A stretch of DNA of 64,000 nucleotides from Geomonas sp. Red32 (lineage in GTDB: Bacteria > Desulfobacterota > Desulfuromonadia > Geobacterales > Geobacteraceae): positions 124,001 through 188,000 of the forward strand of contig NZ_JAKLOY010000006.1 of the NCBI RefSeq assembly GCF_023652955.1, given 5' to 3'. This document shows positions 1 to 9,489 of this stretch, piece after piece; within the stretch, counting starts at the first letter, position 1; each line of letters starts with the position of its first letter. A program made the translations under genes and the position numbers. Below the pieces are notes generated by a model. It searched no databases. It saw only the letters and a list, made by a program, of their open reading frames with translations, and was not told the origin of the DNA.

Positions 1-1133
<1,133 letters not shown>

Positions 1134-1150
1134 GAGTTACCTCGTCGGAA

Positions 1151-2101
1151 TCACTTAAGCGTCTTGATATAGGCGATGATCGCGGCGATGTCGTCGTCCT
1201 TCAAGGTGCTCTTGAAGGTCGGCATGATCGGCTGGAACCCCTTGACCACCTGCTCGTTCGGTTCGGTGATCGACTCCCGCAGGTACTCCTCGTCGGCCTT
1301 CACCTGCTTACCATCGGCGAGGGTGACGGTACTGCCGAAGACCCCTTTGAGCGTTGGGCCGACCTTGGCGCTCCCGTCGATGCTGTGGCAGCCGCCGCAG
1401 CCGCTGCTGTCGAAGAGCGCCTTCCCTTTGGCCTTCGGCGAGGCCCCGGCCGACTGCTGCTTCTGCTTTTCGCTCTGTTCCCAGGCGAGGTAATCGTTTT
1501 GCCCCATGACGGTGAGGGTGGCCCGCATGAGAGAGTGGCCGGTGCCGCAGTACTGGGAGCAGTAGATGTCGAAGGTCCCGATTCTTTTGGGGAGGAGCCA
1601 CAGGTAGGTGTAGCGCCCGGGGAGGACGTCCTGCTTTTGGCGGTAGTCGGGGATGAAGAGGCCATGGATCACGTCGCGCGAGGTCATGATGAGTTTGACC
1701 GGCTTGCCCACCGCCAGGTGGAGCTCGTTTGAGTAGGTGCGGCCGTCGGGGTACTTGAAGCTCCACTGGAACTGGGAGGCGGTCACCTGGACGTCGGTGG
1801 CTCCCGGGATTGGCGTCCGCATCTTGACGAAGATGATGACGCCGTAAGCGAAGATACCCACCAGCAGGAGGGAAGGGAGGACGATCCACACCACTTCCAG
1901 CCACTGCTTGCCGGTGATGTACGGCGTCTTGGCAGGCGGTTCCCCTTTCTTTCTCCGGTAGCGGACGGCGAAATAGATGAGGAGCCCCTGGGTCAGCACG
2001 AAGAAGAACGCGGCGATGACCAGGATGAAGATGAAAACGGCATCCACATCGTGGCTTGCCAGCGAGGCCTCCGTTCCTTGCAGGGCGGTTAGGTCCGGCA
2101 T
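1151..2101 (-). CDS. coxB: Cytochrome c oxidase subunit II with fused cytochrome c domain
   Basis: 316 residues. It carries the CuA electron-entry site on the outer face of the membrane and passes electrons to subunit I. Two membrane helices (about 20-46 and 72-93) are followed by a cupredoxin domain with the CuA ligands H146, C181, C185, H189 and M192 (CSQYCGTGH). A C-terminal class I cytochrome c domain has CGGCH at 235-239. The fusion makes it a caa3-like subunit II, which suits an oxidase that takes electrons from soluble or membrane c-type cytochromes. It sits between sco and subunit I with short gaps, so all three are probably one transcript. Confidence 0.96.
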   Translation of the reverse strand: MPDLTALQGTEASLASHDVDAVFIFILVIAAFFFVLTQGLLIYFAVRYRRKKGEPPAKTPYITGKQWLEVVWIVLPSLLLVGIFAYGVIIFVKMRTPIPGATDVQVTASQFQWSFKYPDGRTYSNELHLAVGKPVKLIMTSRDVIHGLFIPDYRQKQDVLPGRYTYLWLLPKRIGTFDIYCSQYCGTGHSLMRATLTVMGQNDYLAWEQSEKQKQQSAGASPKAKGKALFDSSGCGGCHSIDGSAKVGPTLKGVFGSTVTLADGKQVKADEEYLRESITEPNEQVVKGFQPIMPTFKSTLKDDDIAAIIAYIKTLK

Positions 2102-2123
2102 GATGTACCTCTTAGTGGCAGTT

Positions 2124-2963
2124 TCACGTTACCCTCTTCCGCGCCTCTCTCTTCCAGAGAAGCCCCAGCACCGTTACGGTCAGTATAAATACCAGCGTCA
2201 TGGCCGCCGTCATCACCCGGGAAGCGATCAGCACGTACCGTTTGCCCACCGGGTCGTAGTGGAAGCAGTAGAGAAGGGCCTGGTTGATGAGGGGGCTTCC
2301 CCCGATCTTCCCCTTCGATGCCTCCACCAGGCCGAGCCTCAGGTCCTGGGGCGACGGCTCGATTCCGTAGAGGTAGCGGGAAACGATCCCGTCGGCGGTG
2401 ACGATGACGATGACGTTGGGATGGGCGATCTCCCCGCCGGGAAGCTTCGTGTACCGGACTCCCATGCTGGAGGCCAGGTGCCCGATGGTCTCCTTGCTGC
2501 CGAAGAGAAAGGGCCAGGCGGTATCGAGGCCCGCCACCTTCCCGATGATTCCGTAGGCCTCCTGCGCCTTGCCGGCTGCCCGCGCCACCGTCTCCTCCGG
2601 GTCCAGGCTGACCGTCACCACCTTGAAGTCCTTCCCCACCGCCAGGTTCCCCGCCTTGCTGATGGCGCTGGCGAGGTTCCTGATGAGAACGGGGCAGAGG
2701 GTAGGGCACGAGAAGTAGTTCAGGCTGACGATCACCGGCTGTCCGGTGAAATAGCTACCCAGGGTGACCCGGCGCCCCCGCTGGTCGAAGAGGGGGGAGT
2801 CGAGCGGAAGCCGTGCCCCGAGTTTTTCGTCGACCCCCACTTGGGCCAGCACCAGGTCCGCCGGGTCGTGGGCCAGTGCCGGAACCGGCCTGGAGGCGAG
2901 CGGGACGAGCACGGCCAGGGCCGTGACCAAGGTCGCTATGGCACTAACAGATAATAGTCGCAT
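2124..2963 (-). CDS. SCO1/SenC family copper chaperone with C-terminal membrane anchor
   Basis: 279 residues. Thioredoxin-fold copper chaperone for CuA assembly of subunit II. The copper site CxxxC is seen as C86 and C90 in SCPTLCPVL, and a conserved distal histidine lies in GEIAHPNVIV. An N-terminal hydrophobic segment (1-32) looks like a signal peptide or anchor. Unlike most Sco proteins it has a second hydrophobic helix near the C-terminus (about 250-272, ending in basic residues), so the domain is probably held at the membrane through its tail. It is the first gene of the oxidase operon, 22 bp upstream of coxB, which fits an assembly role. Confidence 0.92.
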   Translation of the reverse strand: MRLLSVSAIATLVTALAVLVPLASRPVPALAHDPADLVLAQVGVDEKLGARLPLDSPLFDQRGRRVTLGSYFTGQPVIVSLNYFSCPTLCPVLIRNLASAISKAGNLAVGKDFKVVTVSLDPEETVARAAGKAQEAYGIIGKVAGLDTAWPFLFGSKETIGHLASSMGVRYTKLPGGEIAHPNVIVIVTADGIVSRYLYGIEPSPQDLRLGLVEASKGKIGGSPLINQALLYCFHYDPVGKRYVLIASRVMTAAMTLVFILTVTVLGLLWKREARKRVT

Positions 2964-3417
2964 GGGATTTGGGGGGCTGTTCTCCGGGCTCCGTTTGATG
3001 ATTTCGCCCCCGCGGTAATGGTGCGGAAGGGGAAACGAGAAAACTTAAAACATTCTAATTCGAGGCACGATAAAAGCAAGGAGGTGATGGCCGCGGTTGC
3101 CGTGGCCGCCTTGGCTATATAACGGAGGTCCGGTGATTTCACTGCTGCAAAACACGTAGTTAGGCCGGTGGGGCGGCGAGGTGGCGGGCCACGGCGAGGG
3201 GGGAGCGGGGAGGGGAGAAATAGCCCCGTTCCGTAAACAGTAATGATTAGCGATGTTTAGTAAAGCGCTCGGCTGCCATTGCTAGGGGCGCGAGGCGAAA
3301 GTTGCCGGTGGGGAGGGTTTGGGCACGATTTAGGCAGTGTAAAGAGACATGTAGCGAGTTAGCCTCCTCGTCTTATCCTGTTTGAGATGTGTCGTTGTCA
3401 TGCAATGAGGGGCCTTG
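2964..3417. other. Divergent intergenic region between the oxidase operon and a response regulator
   Basis: About 450 bp without a convincing gene. It must hold the oxidase promoter (leftward) and the regulator promoter (rightward). A purine-rich G tract lies near 3190-3225. No unambiguous -35/-10 pair or operator could be assigned. Confidence 0.4.
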
Positions 3418-3768
3418 ATGAAGCGCAAAGTTATGATCGTTGACGACGTGGCCGACATCAGGGTGATGCTCCGCTACATACTGGAGAAGGAGGACTATAC
3501 CATAGTGGCGGAGGCCGCCAACGGTGTCGAAGCAGTCGAGAAATACCGCGAGCACCTTCCCGACATCACCATTATGGATATAGACATGCCGTACATGACC
3601 GGTGTCGAAGCTGCCCAGGAGATCCGTGAGATGGCGAGCGATGCCAGGATCATCTTCTGCAGCGCCGGGAATTCCAAGTACGAGGAGATCCTCCGCGGGA
3701 TCCCCGCCAAGACGATAATCAAGAAACCTTTTATGCCTGCGCAGCTTTATCAGGCAATGGCGATGTGA
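3418..3768 (+). CDS. Single-domain CheY-like response regulator
   Basis: 116 residues, essentially a lone receiver domain. It has the acidic pair DD in MIVDDVAD, the phospho-acceptor Asp in IMDIDMP, the conserved Ser/Thr position in IFCSAGN, and the lysine in IIKKPF. I start at ATG 3418 rather than TTG 3415 because GAGGGG lies just upstream. With no output domain it must act by protein contact, as CheY or a phosphorelay intermediate does. No kinase is adjacent, so its partner cannot be read from context. It is followed by an odd TGTAA-rich spacer and a strong terminator. Confidence 0.93.
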   Translation: MKRKVMIVDDVADIRVMLRYILEKEDYTIVAEAANGVEAVEKYREHLPDITIMDIDMPYMTGVEAAQEIREMASDARIIFCSAGNSKYEEILRGIPAKTIIKKPFMPAQLYQAMAM

Positions 3769-3791
3769 TGAATTCTTTTGATGCGGTGTCA

Positions 3792-3863
3792 TGTAATCTG
3801 TTTATGTAATGGGTCCTGTAACTGCACTGATGTAACTTTTTGTAATGCTGTGATGTTCTGTAA
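3792..3863. repeat. Cluster of six TGTAA motifs
   Basis: TGTAA begins at 3792, 3805, 3817, 3831, 3841 and 3859, a spacing of 10-18 nt. It lies in the 3' spacer between the CheY-like gene and its terminator. It could be an array of protein or RNA binding motifs in the mRNA 3' end, or simple sequence drift. Confidence 0.4.
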
Positions 3864-3957
3864 TGGATTTTCGATGTTGTTATGATGCAAGACCCGATTT
3901 TATTGATCTGCGGAACTTGGATGAACATTTAATTTAATTTTATTGCCGCAGTATCAG

Positions 3958-3982
3958 GGGGAGCCTTAGGCTCCCCTTTTTT
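3958..3982 (+). terminator. Rho-independent terminator after the CheY-like gene
   Basis: Perfect 8-bp stem GGGGAGCC / GGCTCCCC with a TTA loop, followed by six T. It lies 190 bp after the stop codon, so the transcript has a long 3' untranslated region. Confidence 0.88.
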
Positions 3983-4163
3983 ATTCCCAACGCCCGGCTT
4001 TCCCTCGACCGCAATCGCCCGGCGGGAGGAACGACGGTTCCTAAAATTGGTGGTCTTACGCTGCTTGCTGTGGTAGGGTATCAGACCGTGCGCCCCCGGC
4101 GGACCCGGCTTCACGCCGCCGGCGGCAGAACGGTAGTACCAGAGAAGACTTCGGATAGGGACG

Positions 4164-5144
4164 ATGACCACAGCTACCAAACTTCAAAATGTGAACCTTT
4201 GCCTGGACCGTTTGTTCGGTTTCGCCTACTTCAAGCCGAGCGGCGCGTTGAAGGCCCGCCTGACCGAAGAAGCGCTCAGGACCCTGGAGGAGGCCCCTTC
4301 CGCCGGCGAGCTCGTTATCGAGGCGAGCATCGGCAAACCCGAGAAGGAGGGGGAGGCGACTTTGAGCTTCAGAGTTGCCCATGACGACCAGACAAGCGAC
4401 CTCGCTATCGACCTCGCCCGGCTGACTGACGCCGAACTGGACGACCTCGTCTCGCTGCTTGACTCGTTTCTCAACCGGCAGGAGACCGGCGGGGCGGTTG
4501 CCGCAGGCCCCTCCGGACCGCTCGATGCCCCCGAGGGGGATCATCACGACCACGCCGCCGCCGCGGCCCGGCTCAAGGTCTCCCCGGAATGGCTGAAAAG
4601 CGTGGTTCCGTGCAGCGATTACACGTACGAAGAGATCGAAGGGAAAAAGTACATCCGGGATTACTTCTGGTCCAAGGAGCTCATCGAGCGACTGGTCAAG
4701 ATCAAGTCCAGCAAGACCACCCCGGAGGATCTGCAGTTCGTGGCAAGCGAATGCTGCTACGGCGATACCGACTGGGCCAAGGACCTGATCGCCCGGTTGA
4801 AGTCCCCCAACCGTCCCGAGGCGGCCCCCAAGGAGCAGAAGGTCGATACCCGGTTCTCCAATGCCAAAGTTGCCACCCCGAAGGCGGGGCGTCCCGGGCC
4901 CCAGAAAGGCGGGACGCCTGCCGCGCCCCAAGGCGGCGGCCAGCCCAAGGGCGGGCAGAATCGCGGTGGCGCCGAGAAGGAAGGGCAGGAGGCAAAAGGC
5001 GGGCAGCCGGCTCCCGGCGGGGCCAATGCCGCTAATCCCGGACAGAAGGAGCGGGGACGGCGATCCCGGCACCGGAGGCGGTTTCGCCACGGCAAGGGAG
5101 AGGGAGCCAAGCAGGAATCCGGCGAGTCCAAACCGAAAGAATAA
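4164..5144 (+). CDS. Protein of unknown function with basic low-complexity tail
   Basis: 326 residues. I do not recognise a named family. Residues about 1-115 look globular (MTTATKLQNVNLCLDRLFGF, alternating acidic helices), a His/Ala stretch (DHHDHAAAAARL) links to a second small conserved block (about 135-215, with SKTTPEDLQFVASECCYGD), and residues about 225-326 are a Gly/Gln/Lys/Arg-rich tail with RRSRHRRRFRHGKG. A basic disordered tail of this kind often binds RNA or DNA; that is inference only. It is monocistronic, closed by a bidirectional terminator. Confidence 0.85.
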   Translation: MTTATKLQNVNLCLDRLFGFAYFKPSGALKARLTEEALRTLEEAPSAGELVIEASIGKPEKEGEATLSFRVAHDDQTSDLAIDLARLTDAELDDLVSLLDSFLNRQETGGAVAAGPSGPLDAPEGDHHDHAAAAARLKVSPEWLKSVVPCSDYTYEEIEGKKYIRDYFWSKELIERLVKIKSSKTTPEDLQFVASECCYGDTDWAKDLIARLKSPNRPEAAPKEQKVDTRFSNAKVATPKAGRPGPQKGGTPAAPQGGGQPKGGQNRGGAEKEGQEAKGGQPAPGGANAANPGQKERGRRSRHRRRFRHGKGEGAKQESGESKPKE

Positions 5145-5180
5145 AAAAAGGCCGTCCCCATCAGTGAGGACGGCCTTTTT
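5145..5180. terminator. Bidirectional terminator between convergent genes
   Basis: GGCCGTCC (5150-5157) pairs with GGACGGCC (5168-5175). A-tract on the left and T-tract on the right let it end both the rightward unknown gene and the leftward bacteriohemerythrin gene. Confidence 0.92.
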
Positions 5181-5198
5181 GCGTCTGGGTGGCGGGCG

Positions 5199-5606
5199 CT
5201 ATTTCCCTTGTTGCCGGAGGTAAGACGCGAACGCCATGTCGGTTTTCCTGATGTGCTGAACGAGCCAGGCGGCCAGCGTCTTGTTGGTCATGATCACCAG
5301 CGAAAGGGTTACCCCCTCGCTTTTGAATTCGTTGGTGAGTTTCGCCACGTCGGTAACGAAGCGGGTGTGCTCGGCACGGTGCGAGGTGTAGTCTGGGTAG
5401 GCGCTTCGCATCTGTAGCTTCTCCTCGGCTGCGAAGTGCTCCTTCACGTAATCCTCGAGGAAGATGAGGAGCTGAAGAACCTCCTCCTTCCCTTTTCCTT
5501 GGCCGCAGGCGGCAAACAGGCGGTCGAACCTCCTGAAAATCTCTTTGTGCTGGTCATCGATGTCATACACGCCGGTTGCCAGGTCGTCACTCCATGTCAC
5601 GTCCAT
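5199..5606 (-). CDS. Bacteriohemerythrin
   Basis: 135 residues, the standard length for a single-domain bacterial hemerythrin, a four-helix bundle with a non-heme di-iron centre that binds O2. Iron ligands are visible in order: H in DIDDQHKEIF, H and E in VKEHFAAEEK, the HxxxH pair in SHRAEHTRF, and H/D in QHIRKTDMAF. Its likely role is O2 sensing, storage or delivery, useful to a microaerobic or anaerobic host that also carries the oxidase a few kilobases away. It is transcribed alone. Confidence 0.95.
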   Translation of the reverse strand: MDVTWSDDLATGVYDIDDQHKEIFRRFDRLFAACGQGKGKEEVLQLLIFLEDYVKEHFAAEEKLQMRSAYPDYTSHRAEHTRFVTDVAKLTNEFKSEGVTLSLVIMTNKTLAAWLVQHIRKTDMAFASYLRQQGK

Positions 5607-5703
5607 CCACGTTTCTCCTGTCTGATTTTAAGATGCCGGTGATACTACTCCTATTTTTTGCCAGATAAAAGGACAAATTAAGTCGTCATGGTGTCCATAT
5701 CGT

Positions 5704-7149
5704 TTATGTTTCCCCTTCCAGGTAGCCGGTGGTGGCGAAAGGAACCGGGTGGGAGCGCCGGTGCTCCTTGAGGTAGGCCTGCGGTTTCATCATGCGCTGG
5801 GTGCGCCAGAGCACCCGGGCGATGTAGGGGATCTGCCCGGGACGCACCTGGCGGATCCACTCGAGGAGACTCTTGTCGCCCGAGGTGTTGAGGATGGAGC
5901 GCCGCCAGGTTTCCGCGTAGAGCTCGAAGAAGCGATCCACCCCGAGGTACGGCTCCCAGAGCAGATGATGCATGTCGAAGTTCCCCCACGGCTGGTCCGG
6001 GATGATGGGGGCCTTTTGACGGTAGAATTCGGTGCCGGGGAGCGGGGTGAGGATGGTGAATCCGGCCCGCTGCAGCCCGTAGCGCTCCACGAACTCCCAG
6101 AGCTCCCTGAAATTCTCCTCGCTCCAGTCGTGACCGACGACGAAGTTGCCGTTGATGCCGTAGCGCAGTTCGCGGGCGATACGGACCGCCTCGATACTCT
6201 CCCCGATGCCGGAATCCTTGGTGATCCCGGAGAGCGCCTGGTCGCTCGCCCCCTCGAGGCCCAGGAAGATGTCGAAGTCCTTGGCGAGGGGGCGCCAAGC
6301 CTCCATGAGGGAAGCGCTCTTGCAGATGAGGTCGGTCCTCGTCTGCACCAGGATCCACCGCTTGAAGACCCTGCGCCTTTTTAGCGCCTCTGCCAGCGCG
6401 AGGCTTCGTTCCTCGTTATACCAGAAGAGGTCGTCCGCTACGAAGACGGCGTCGCCGGAGGAGGCGAAATCCTCCACCACCGCCTCGATGCTCCGCTCGC
6501 GGCAGCTTCGGCCATAGAGTTGCCAGACCGAGCAGAACGAGCAGCGGTGCGGGCAGCCGCGGGCGGTCTCCACCAGCCAGACCGGTTTGAACAGCAGGCA
6601 GTGGTAACCGTTCCGGTGACGGGCCACCAGGTGACGTGCCGGGAGCGGGACGCTGTCCAGTTCCGGACGCTCTCCACCGGCCTCCGAAAAGAACCATCCA
6701 TCCCTGCCGCGCAGTCTCAGCCCCCCGACCCGTTGGAGATGCTCGCCCCTCTCCAGCGTCCTGGCCAGGAGGGGGACCAACTCCTCGCCGTCCTCCAGGC
6801 AGATGGCATCGATCTCGGGGACCTCCAGGGGCTCCGGGAAGGCGGCCGCCGCATGTCCCCCCACCACGATGAAGGCCTCCGGTGCCGCCTGCCGGAGCTC
6901 GCGGGCGAGCCGCACGACCTGGTCGTACTCGAGCGCGTGGAGGCAGGAGATGGCGATCAGCCGGGGGCGGGTACGGCGGACCCAGGTGGCGGCGCCGGGG
7001 CGGAAGCGGAGGTCGGCTATGGTCACCTCGTGCCCTTCGGCCAGCAGGGCGGCACCGATGTACTCCAGCCCAAGCGGTTCAACCCTGAAAAAGGGCCCGA
7101 GTCCGAAGCAGTCATTTCCTGGATGCGGGCGGAGGAGAAGGACCTTCAT
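5704..7149 (-). CDS. B12-binding radical SAM protein (possible HpnR-like hopanoid methylase)
   Basis: 481 residues. An N-terminal cobalamin-binding Rossmann-like domain (about 1-140, VEPLGLEYIGAALLAEGHEV and VVGGHAAAAF) is followed by a radical SAM core with the 4Fe-4S motif CPHRCSFC at about 199-206. Start chosen at ATG 7149 because GAGGTG lies 4-5 nt upstream, not at the longer alternative 24 nt earlier. Flanking motifs (KPVWLVETARGCP, WQLYGRS, VFVADDLFW) recall hopanoid C-3 methylase HpnR from memory, but that assignment is tentative; other class B methylases share this layout. No hopanoid genes are adjacent. Confidence 0.88.
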   Translation of the reverse strand: MKVLLLRPHPGNDCFGLGPFFRVEPLGLEYIGAALLAEGHEVTIADLRFRPGAATWVRRTRPRLIAISCLHALEYDQVVRLARELRQAAPEAFIVVGGHAAAAFPEPLEVPEIDAICLEDGEELVPLLARTLERGEHLQRVGGLRLRGRDGWFFSEAGGERPELDSVPLPARHLVARHRNGYHCLLFKPVWLVETARGCPHRCSFCSVWQLYGRSCRERSIEAVVEDFASSGDAVFVADDLFWYNEERSLALAEALKRRRVFKRWILVQTRTDLICKSASLMEAWRPLAKDFDIFLGLEGASDQALSGITKDSGIGESIEAVRIARELRYGINGNFVVGHDWSEENFRELWEFVERYGLQRAGFTILTPLPGTEFYRQKAPIIPDQPWGNFDMHHLLWEPYLGVDRFFELYAETWRRSILNTSGDKSLLEWIRQVRPGQIPYIARVLWRTQRMMKPQAYLKEHRRSHPVPFATTGYLEGET

Positions 7150-7246
7150 GTGGCACCTCGCGAAAGGCAGCAAGTACCGACGTTGACGGTGGAATGGGTG
7201 ATCCGGATCCGCTACATGGGTGAAACGTCTGCAGAGATCTCACAGA

Positions 7247-7280
7247 AGCACCTCCCGGCTGGGTGAGCCCGGGAGGTGCT
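7247..7280. terminator. Strong hairpin between two minus-strand genes
   Basis: Perfect 12-bp stem AGCACCTCCCGG / CCGGGAGGTGCT with a 10-nt loop. It lies downstream of the threonine aldolase gene on the minus strand. No T-run follows on that strand, so it may be a weak terminator or an mRNA 3' stabiliser. Confidence 0.55.
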
Positions 7281-7346
7281 GTCAGTGACGAAAAGTTATA
7301 CCTGACTCTTAGAGATAATCAAGGAAGGTAGATATGGCGGGTCCTG

Positions 7347-8408
7347 CTACAGCCGGCTCATTACCGAGCGGAGATCCTGAACGAGGAGTGCTATGTCGTC
7401 CGTCCTGGTCTCCCATGAGCACATGAACCTGGCCCCGCCGGAACCGATGAAGGTATAGAAGTGCCAGCCGGCGGCGCGGAGCCCCTCCAGGGCGGCGGGG
7501 GGAAGTTCCAGGAAGACCGAGTTGGCCTGGCTGGGGAACATGATTTTTACACCGGGGATTTTGACGGCCTCGCTTTCCAGAAGGCGGGCGCAGCTGTTGG
7601 CCTGGGCCGCGTTCTTGAGCCAGGCGCCGCTCTCCAGCATGCCGATCCAGGGGGCGGTGAGAAAGCGCATCTTGGAGGCGAGCTGGCCGGCCTGTTTGCA
7701 GCGGTAGTCGAATTCGAAGGCGAGCTCCTTATTGAAGAAGACCACCGCCTCGCCGACCGCGAAGCCGTTCTTGGTGCCGCCGAAGGTGAGGACGTCCACC
7801 CCGGCCTGCCAGCTGATCTCCTTGGGTTCCACGCCGAGAGCGGCCACCGCGTTGGCGAAGCGGGCACCGTCCACGTGGAGGTGGAGGGAGTGTTTGCGGG
7901 CCATCTCGCCGGCCGCCTGCATCTCGGCTACCGAGTAGAGGGTGCCGACCTCCGTTGCCTGGGTAATGCTGAGCGCGCGCGGCTTCGGGTAGTGGATGTC
8001 GCTGCGTTTGAGCACCGTCTGCTCCACGGCGTCCAGGTCGACCTTGCCGTTTTCGCCCGGGACCAGGAGGACCTTGGTGCCGTTGGAGAAGAATTCGGAA
8101 GCGCCGCACTCGTCGGTTTCGATGTGGGCCATCTCGTGGCAGATGATCGAATGGTAGGACTTGCAGAGGGAGGCTAACGCGAGCGAGTTGGCCGCCGTGC
8201 CGTTGAAGACGAAGAACACCTCGCAGTCGGTCTCGAAGAGGTCGCGGATGGATTCGCAGGCCTTGCCGGTCCAGGCGTCGTCCCCGTAGGAGCAGGCGTA
8301 GCCGCGGTTGGCCTCCTCCATGGCTGCCCAGGCCTCCGGGCAGACGCCGGAGTAGTTATCGCTGGCGAAGTTGTATTTAGTATTGGGGCTTTTGCTGGTA
8401 GAGCTCAT
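7347..8408 (-). CDS. ltaE: Low-specificity threonine aldolase
   Basis: 353 residues, a PLP-dependent fold-type I enzyme that cleaves threonine or allo-threonine to glycine and acetaldehyde. Visible family features are the pocket around GTAANSLALA, the HVDGARFANA block (Asp that contacts the pyridine nitrogen), and the Schiff-base lysine in LTFGGTKNGFAVGEA. Length matches the family. Its start region (MSSTSKSPNTKYNFASDNYSG) opens with the typical F-x-SDN-x-SG segment. Its upstream region is divergent from the four-helix-bundle gene. Confidence 0.93.
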   Translation of the reverse strand: MSSTSKSPNTKYNFASDNYSGVCPEAWAAMEEANRGYACSYGDDAWTGKACESIRDLFETDCEVFFVFNGTAANSLALASLCKSYHSIICHEMAHIETDECGASEFFSNGTKVLLVPGENGKVDLDAVEQTVLKRSDIHYPKPRALSITQATEVGTLYSVAEMQAAGEMARKHSLHLHVDGARFANAVAALGVEPKEISWQAGVDVLTFGGTKNGFAVGEAVVFFNKELAFEFDYRCKQAGQLASKMRFLTAPWIGMLESGAWLKNAAQANSCARLLESEAVKIPGVKIMFPSQANSVFLELPPAALEGLRAAGWHFYTFIGSGGARFMCSWETRTDDIALLVQDLRSVMSRL

Positions 8409-8592
8409 GACGGTCCTTTCTGCTGGTGGGGTTACTGCTGTTTGATGTGGTCGAACTTACCCAGCAAGGGGTGGGGATGTCAATGTAAATTGCGGGATAT
8501 CCCCCGTGGCTGGGGCCGGTCGCGCAGAAAGGGGTGTGGTTGCCGCGGGGGAGGTGCCGGGCTATGATTGCTGGAAACATAAGGGGGCTCTT

Positions 8593-9387
8593 ATGAACCA
8601 GTCCGGCGGTCTGATACCTCCTCACGGTGGATACCGGAAGCTGCGGAGTTTCGCGGTTGCGCTCGCCGCCTATGATGGGACGGTGATCTTCTGCAACCGG
8701 TTCGTCGACCGTCGGTCCCGGACCCATGACCAGATGGTGCAGGCGGCAAGAAGTGGAGTACAGAACATTGCTGAAGGCTCCATGGCCTCGGCGACCTCGA
8801 AGAAGACCGAGCTGAAACTGACCAACGTGGCTAGGGCCAGCCTCGAAGAGCTCATCCGCGACTACCTGGACTACCTGCGGCAAAATGGCATGGTGGCCTG
8901 GGACAAGGACTCGCCGCGGATGCGCGAGTTGCGGGCCAAGCTGGCAGGGCAGGGGGCTCACCCGGCGCAGCCGGACAGGTCGGACAGGTCGGACAGGTCG
9001 GACAGGTCGGACAGGTCGGACAGGTCGGACAGGTCGGACAGGTCGGACAGGTCGGACAGGTCGGACAGGTCGGACAGGTCGGACAGGTCGGACAGGTCTG
9101 GCGCCTCCGACTGGGATAAGAGTGACCGCACCGAGGTTCTCGACCCAGCACTGCTGTCCGCCCTGGCGACCCTGAGGACTGCGCCGCCACCGCTTTGCGC
9201 GAACCTCCTGCTGAGCCTTGCCAACCAAGCCAGCTATCTCCTCCGCCGCCAGCTCGAGCGCCTGGAAAGAGACTTCATCGAAAACGGCGGCTTCACCGAA
9301 CGTCTCTACCATTACCGTGTGGAGCATCGCGACGCCGCCCGCGTCAAAGAGCCGCCCAATCCGTCCGACCAGTCCGACCATGACTGA
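8593..9387 (+). CDS. Four-helix-bundle suffix-domain protein with internal DRS repeat
   Basis: 264 residues from ATG 8593 (GGGGG 8 nt upstream). The N-terminal part (about 1-110, RKLRSFAVALAAYDGTVIFC, DQMVQAARSGVQNIAEGS) is the four-helix-bundle fold related to the proteins encoded by 23S rRNA intervening sequences. It is followed by 14 tandem Asp-Arg-Ser triplets (from about residue 127) encoded by a perfect 9-bp DNA repeat. A short helical C-terminal domain (LLSLANQASYLLRRQLERLE) closes it. This matches the 'four helix bundle suffix domain' proteins, whose function is unknown. The repeat is a mixed-charge linker whose length could change without shifting the frame. Confidence 0.85.
   Translation: MNQSGGLIPPHGGYRKLRSFAVALAAYDGTVIFCNRFVDRRSRTHDQMVQAARSGVQNIAEGSMASATSKKTELKLTNVARASLEELIRDYLDYLRQNGMVAWDKDSPRMRELRAKLAGQGAHPAQPDRSDRSDRSDRSDRSDRSDRSDRSDRSDRSDRSDRSDRSDRSGASDWDKSDRTEVLDPALLSALATLRTAPPPLCANLLLSLANQASYLLRRQLERLERDFIENGGFTERLYHYRVEHRDAARVKEPPNPSDQSDHD
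8973..9098. repeat. Minisatellite: 14 perfect copies of a 9-bp unit
   Basis: GGACAGGTC is repeated 14 times with no mismatch over 126 bp, in frame inside the four-helix-bundle gene (Asp-Arg-Ser on the coding strand). Such perfect arrays are prone to slippage, so copy number probably differs between strains. Related triplets continue as degenerate SDK/SDR further along. Confidence 0.98.
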
Positions 9388-9434
9388 GCGCTTTTCCTCC
9401 AATGAGAAAAATTCACTTCCAATGAATAAAACTG

Positions 9435-9463
9435 TTGACTTCTTTTTCCCGAATTGGTAAAAA
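9435..9463 (+). promoter_or_regulatory. Sigma-70 type promoter of the tRNA-Val / thrS unit
   Basis: TTGACT (9435-9440), 17-nt spacer, TAAAAA (9458-9463), ending 27 nt before tRNA-Val. Sequence match only. Confidence 0.7.
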
Positions 9464-9489
9464 GTTCGAGTTCCACGGCAGTACAAAAC

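Noticed and set aside
8973..9098. CRISPR-like repeat array
   Set aside because: Units are 9 bp with no spacers and lie in frame within a protein gene; it is a minisatellite.
8377..9486. Minus-strand frame with Arg-Pro-Val repeats over the minisatellite
   Set aside because: It arises from reading the 9-bp repeat on the other strand; the plus frame has a recognisable four-helix-bundle protein.
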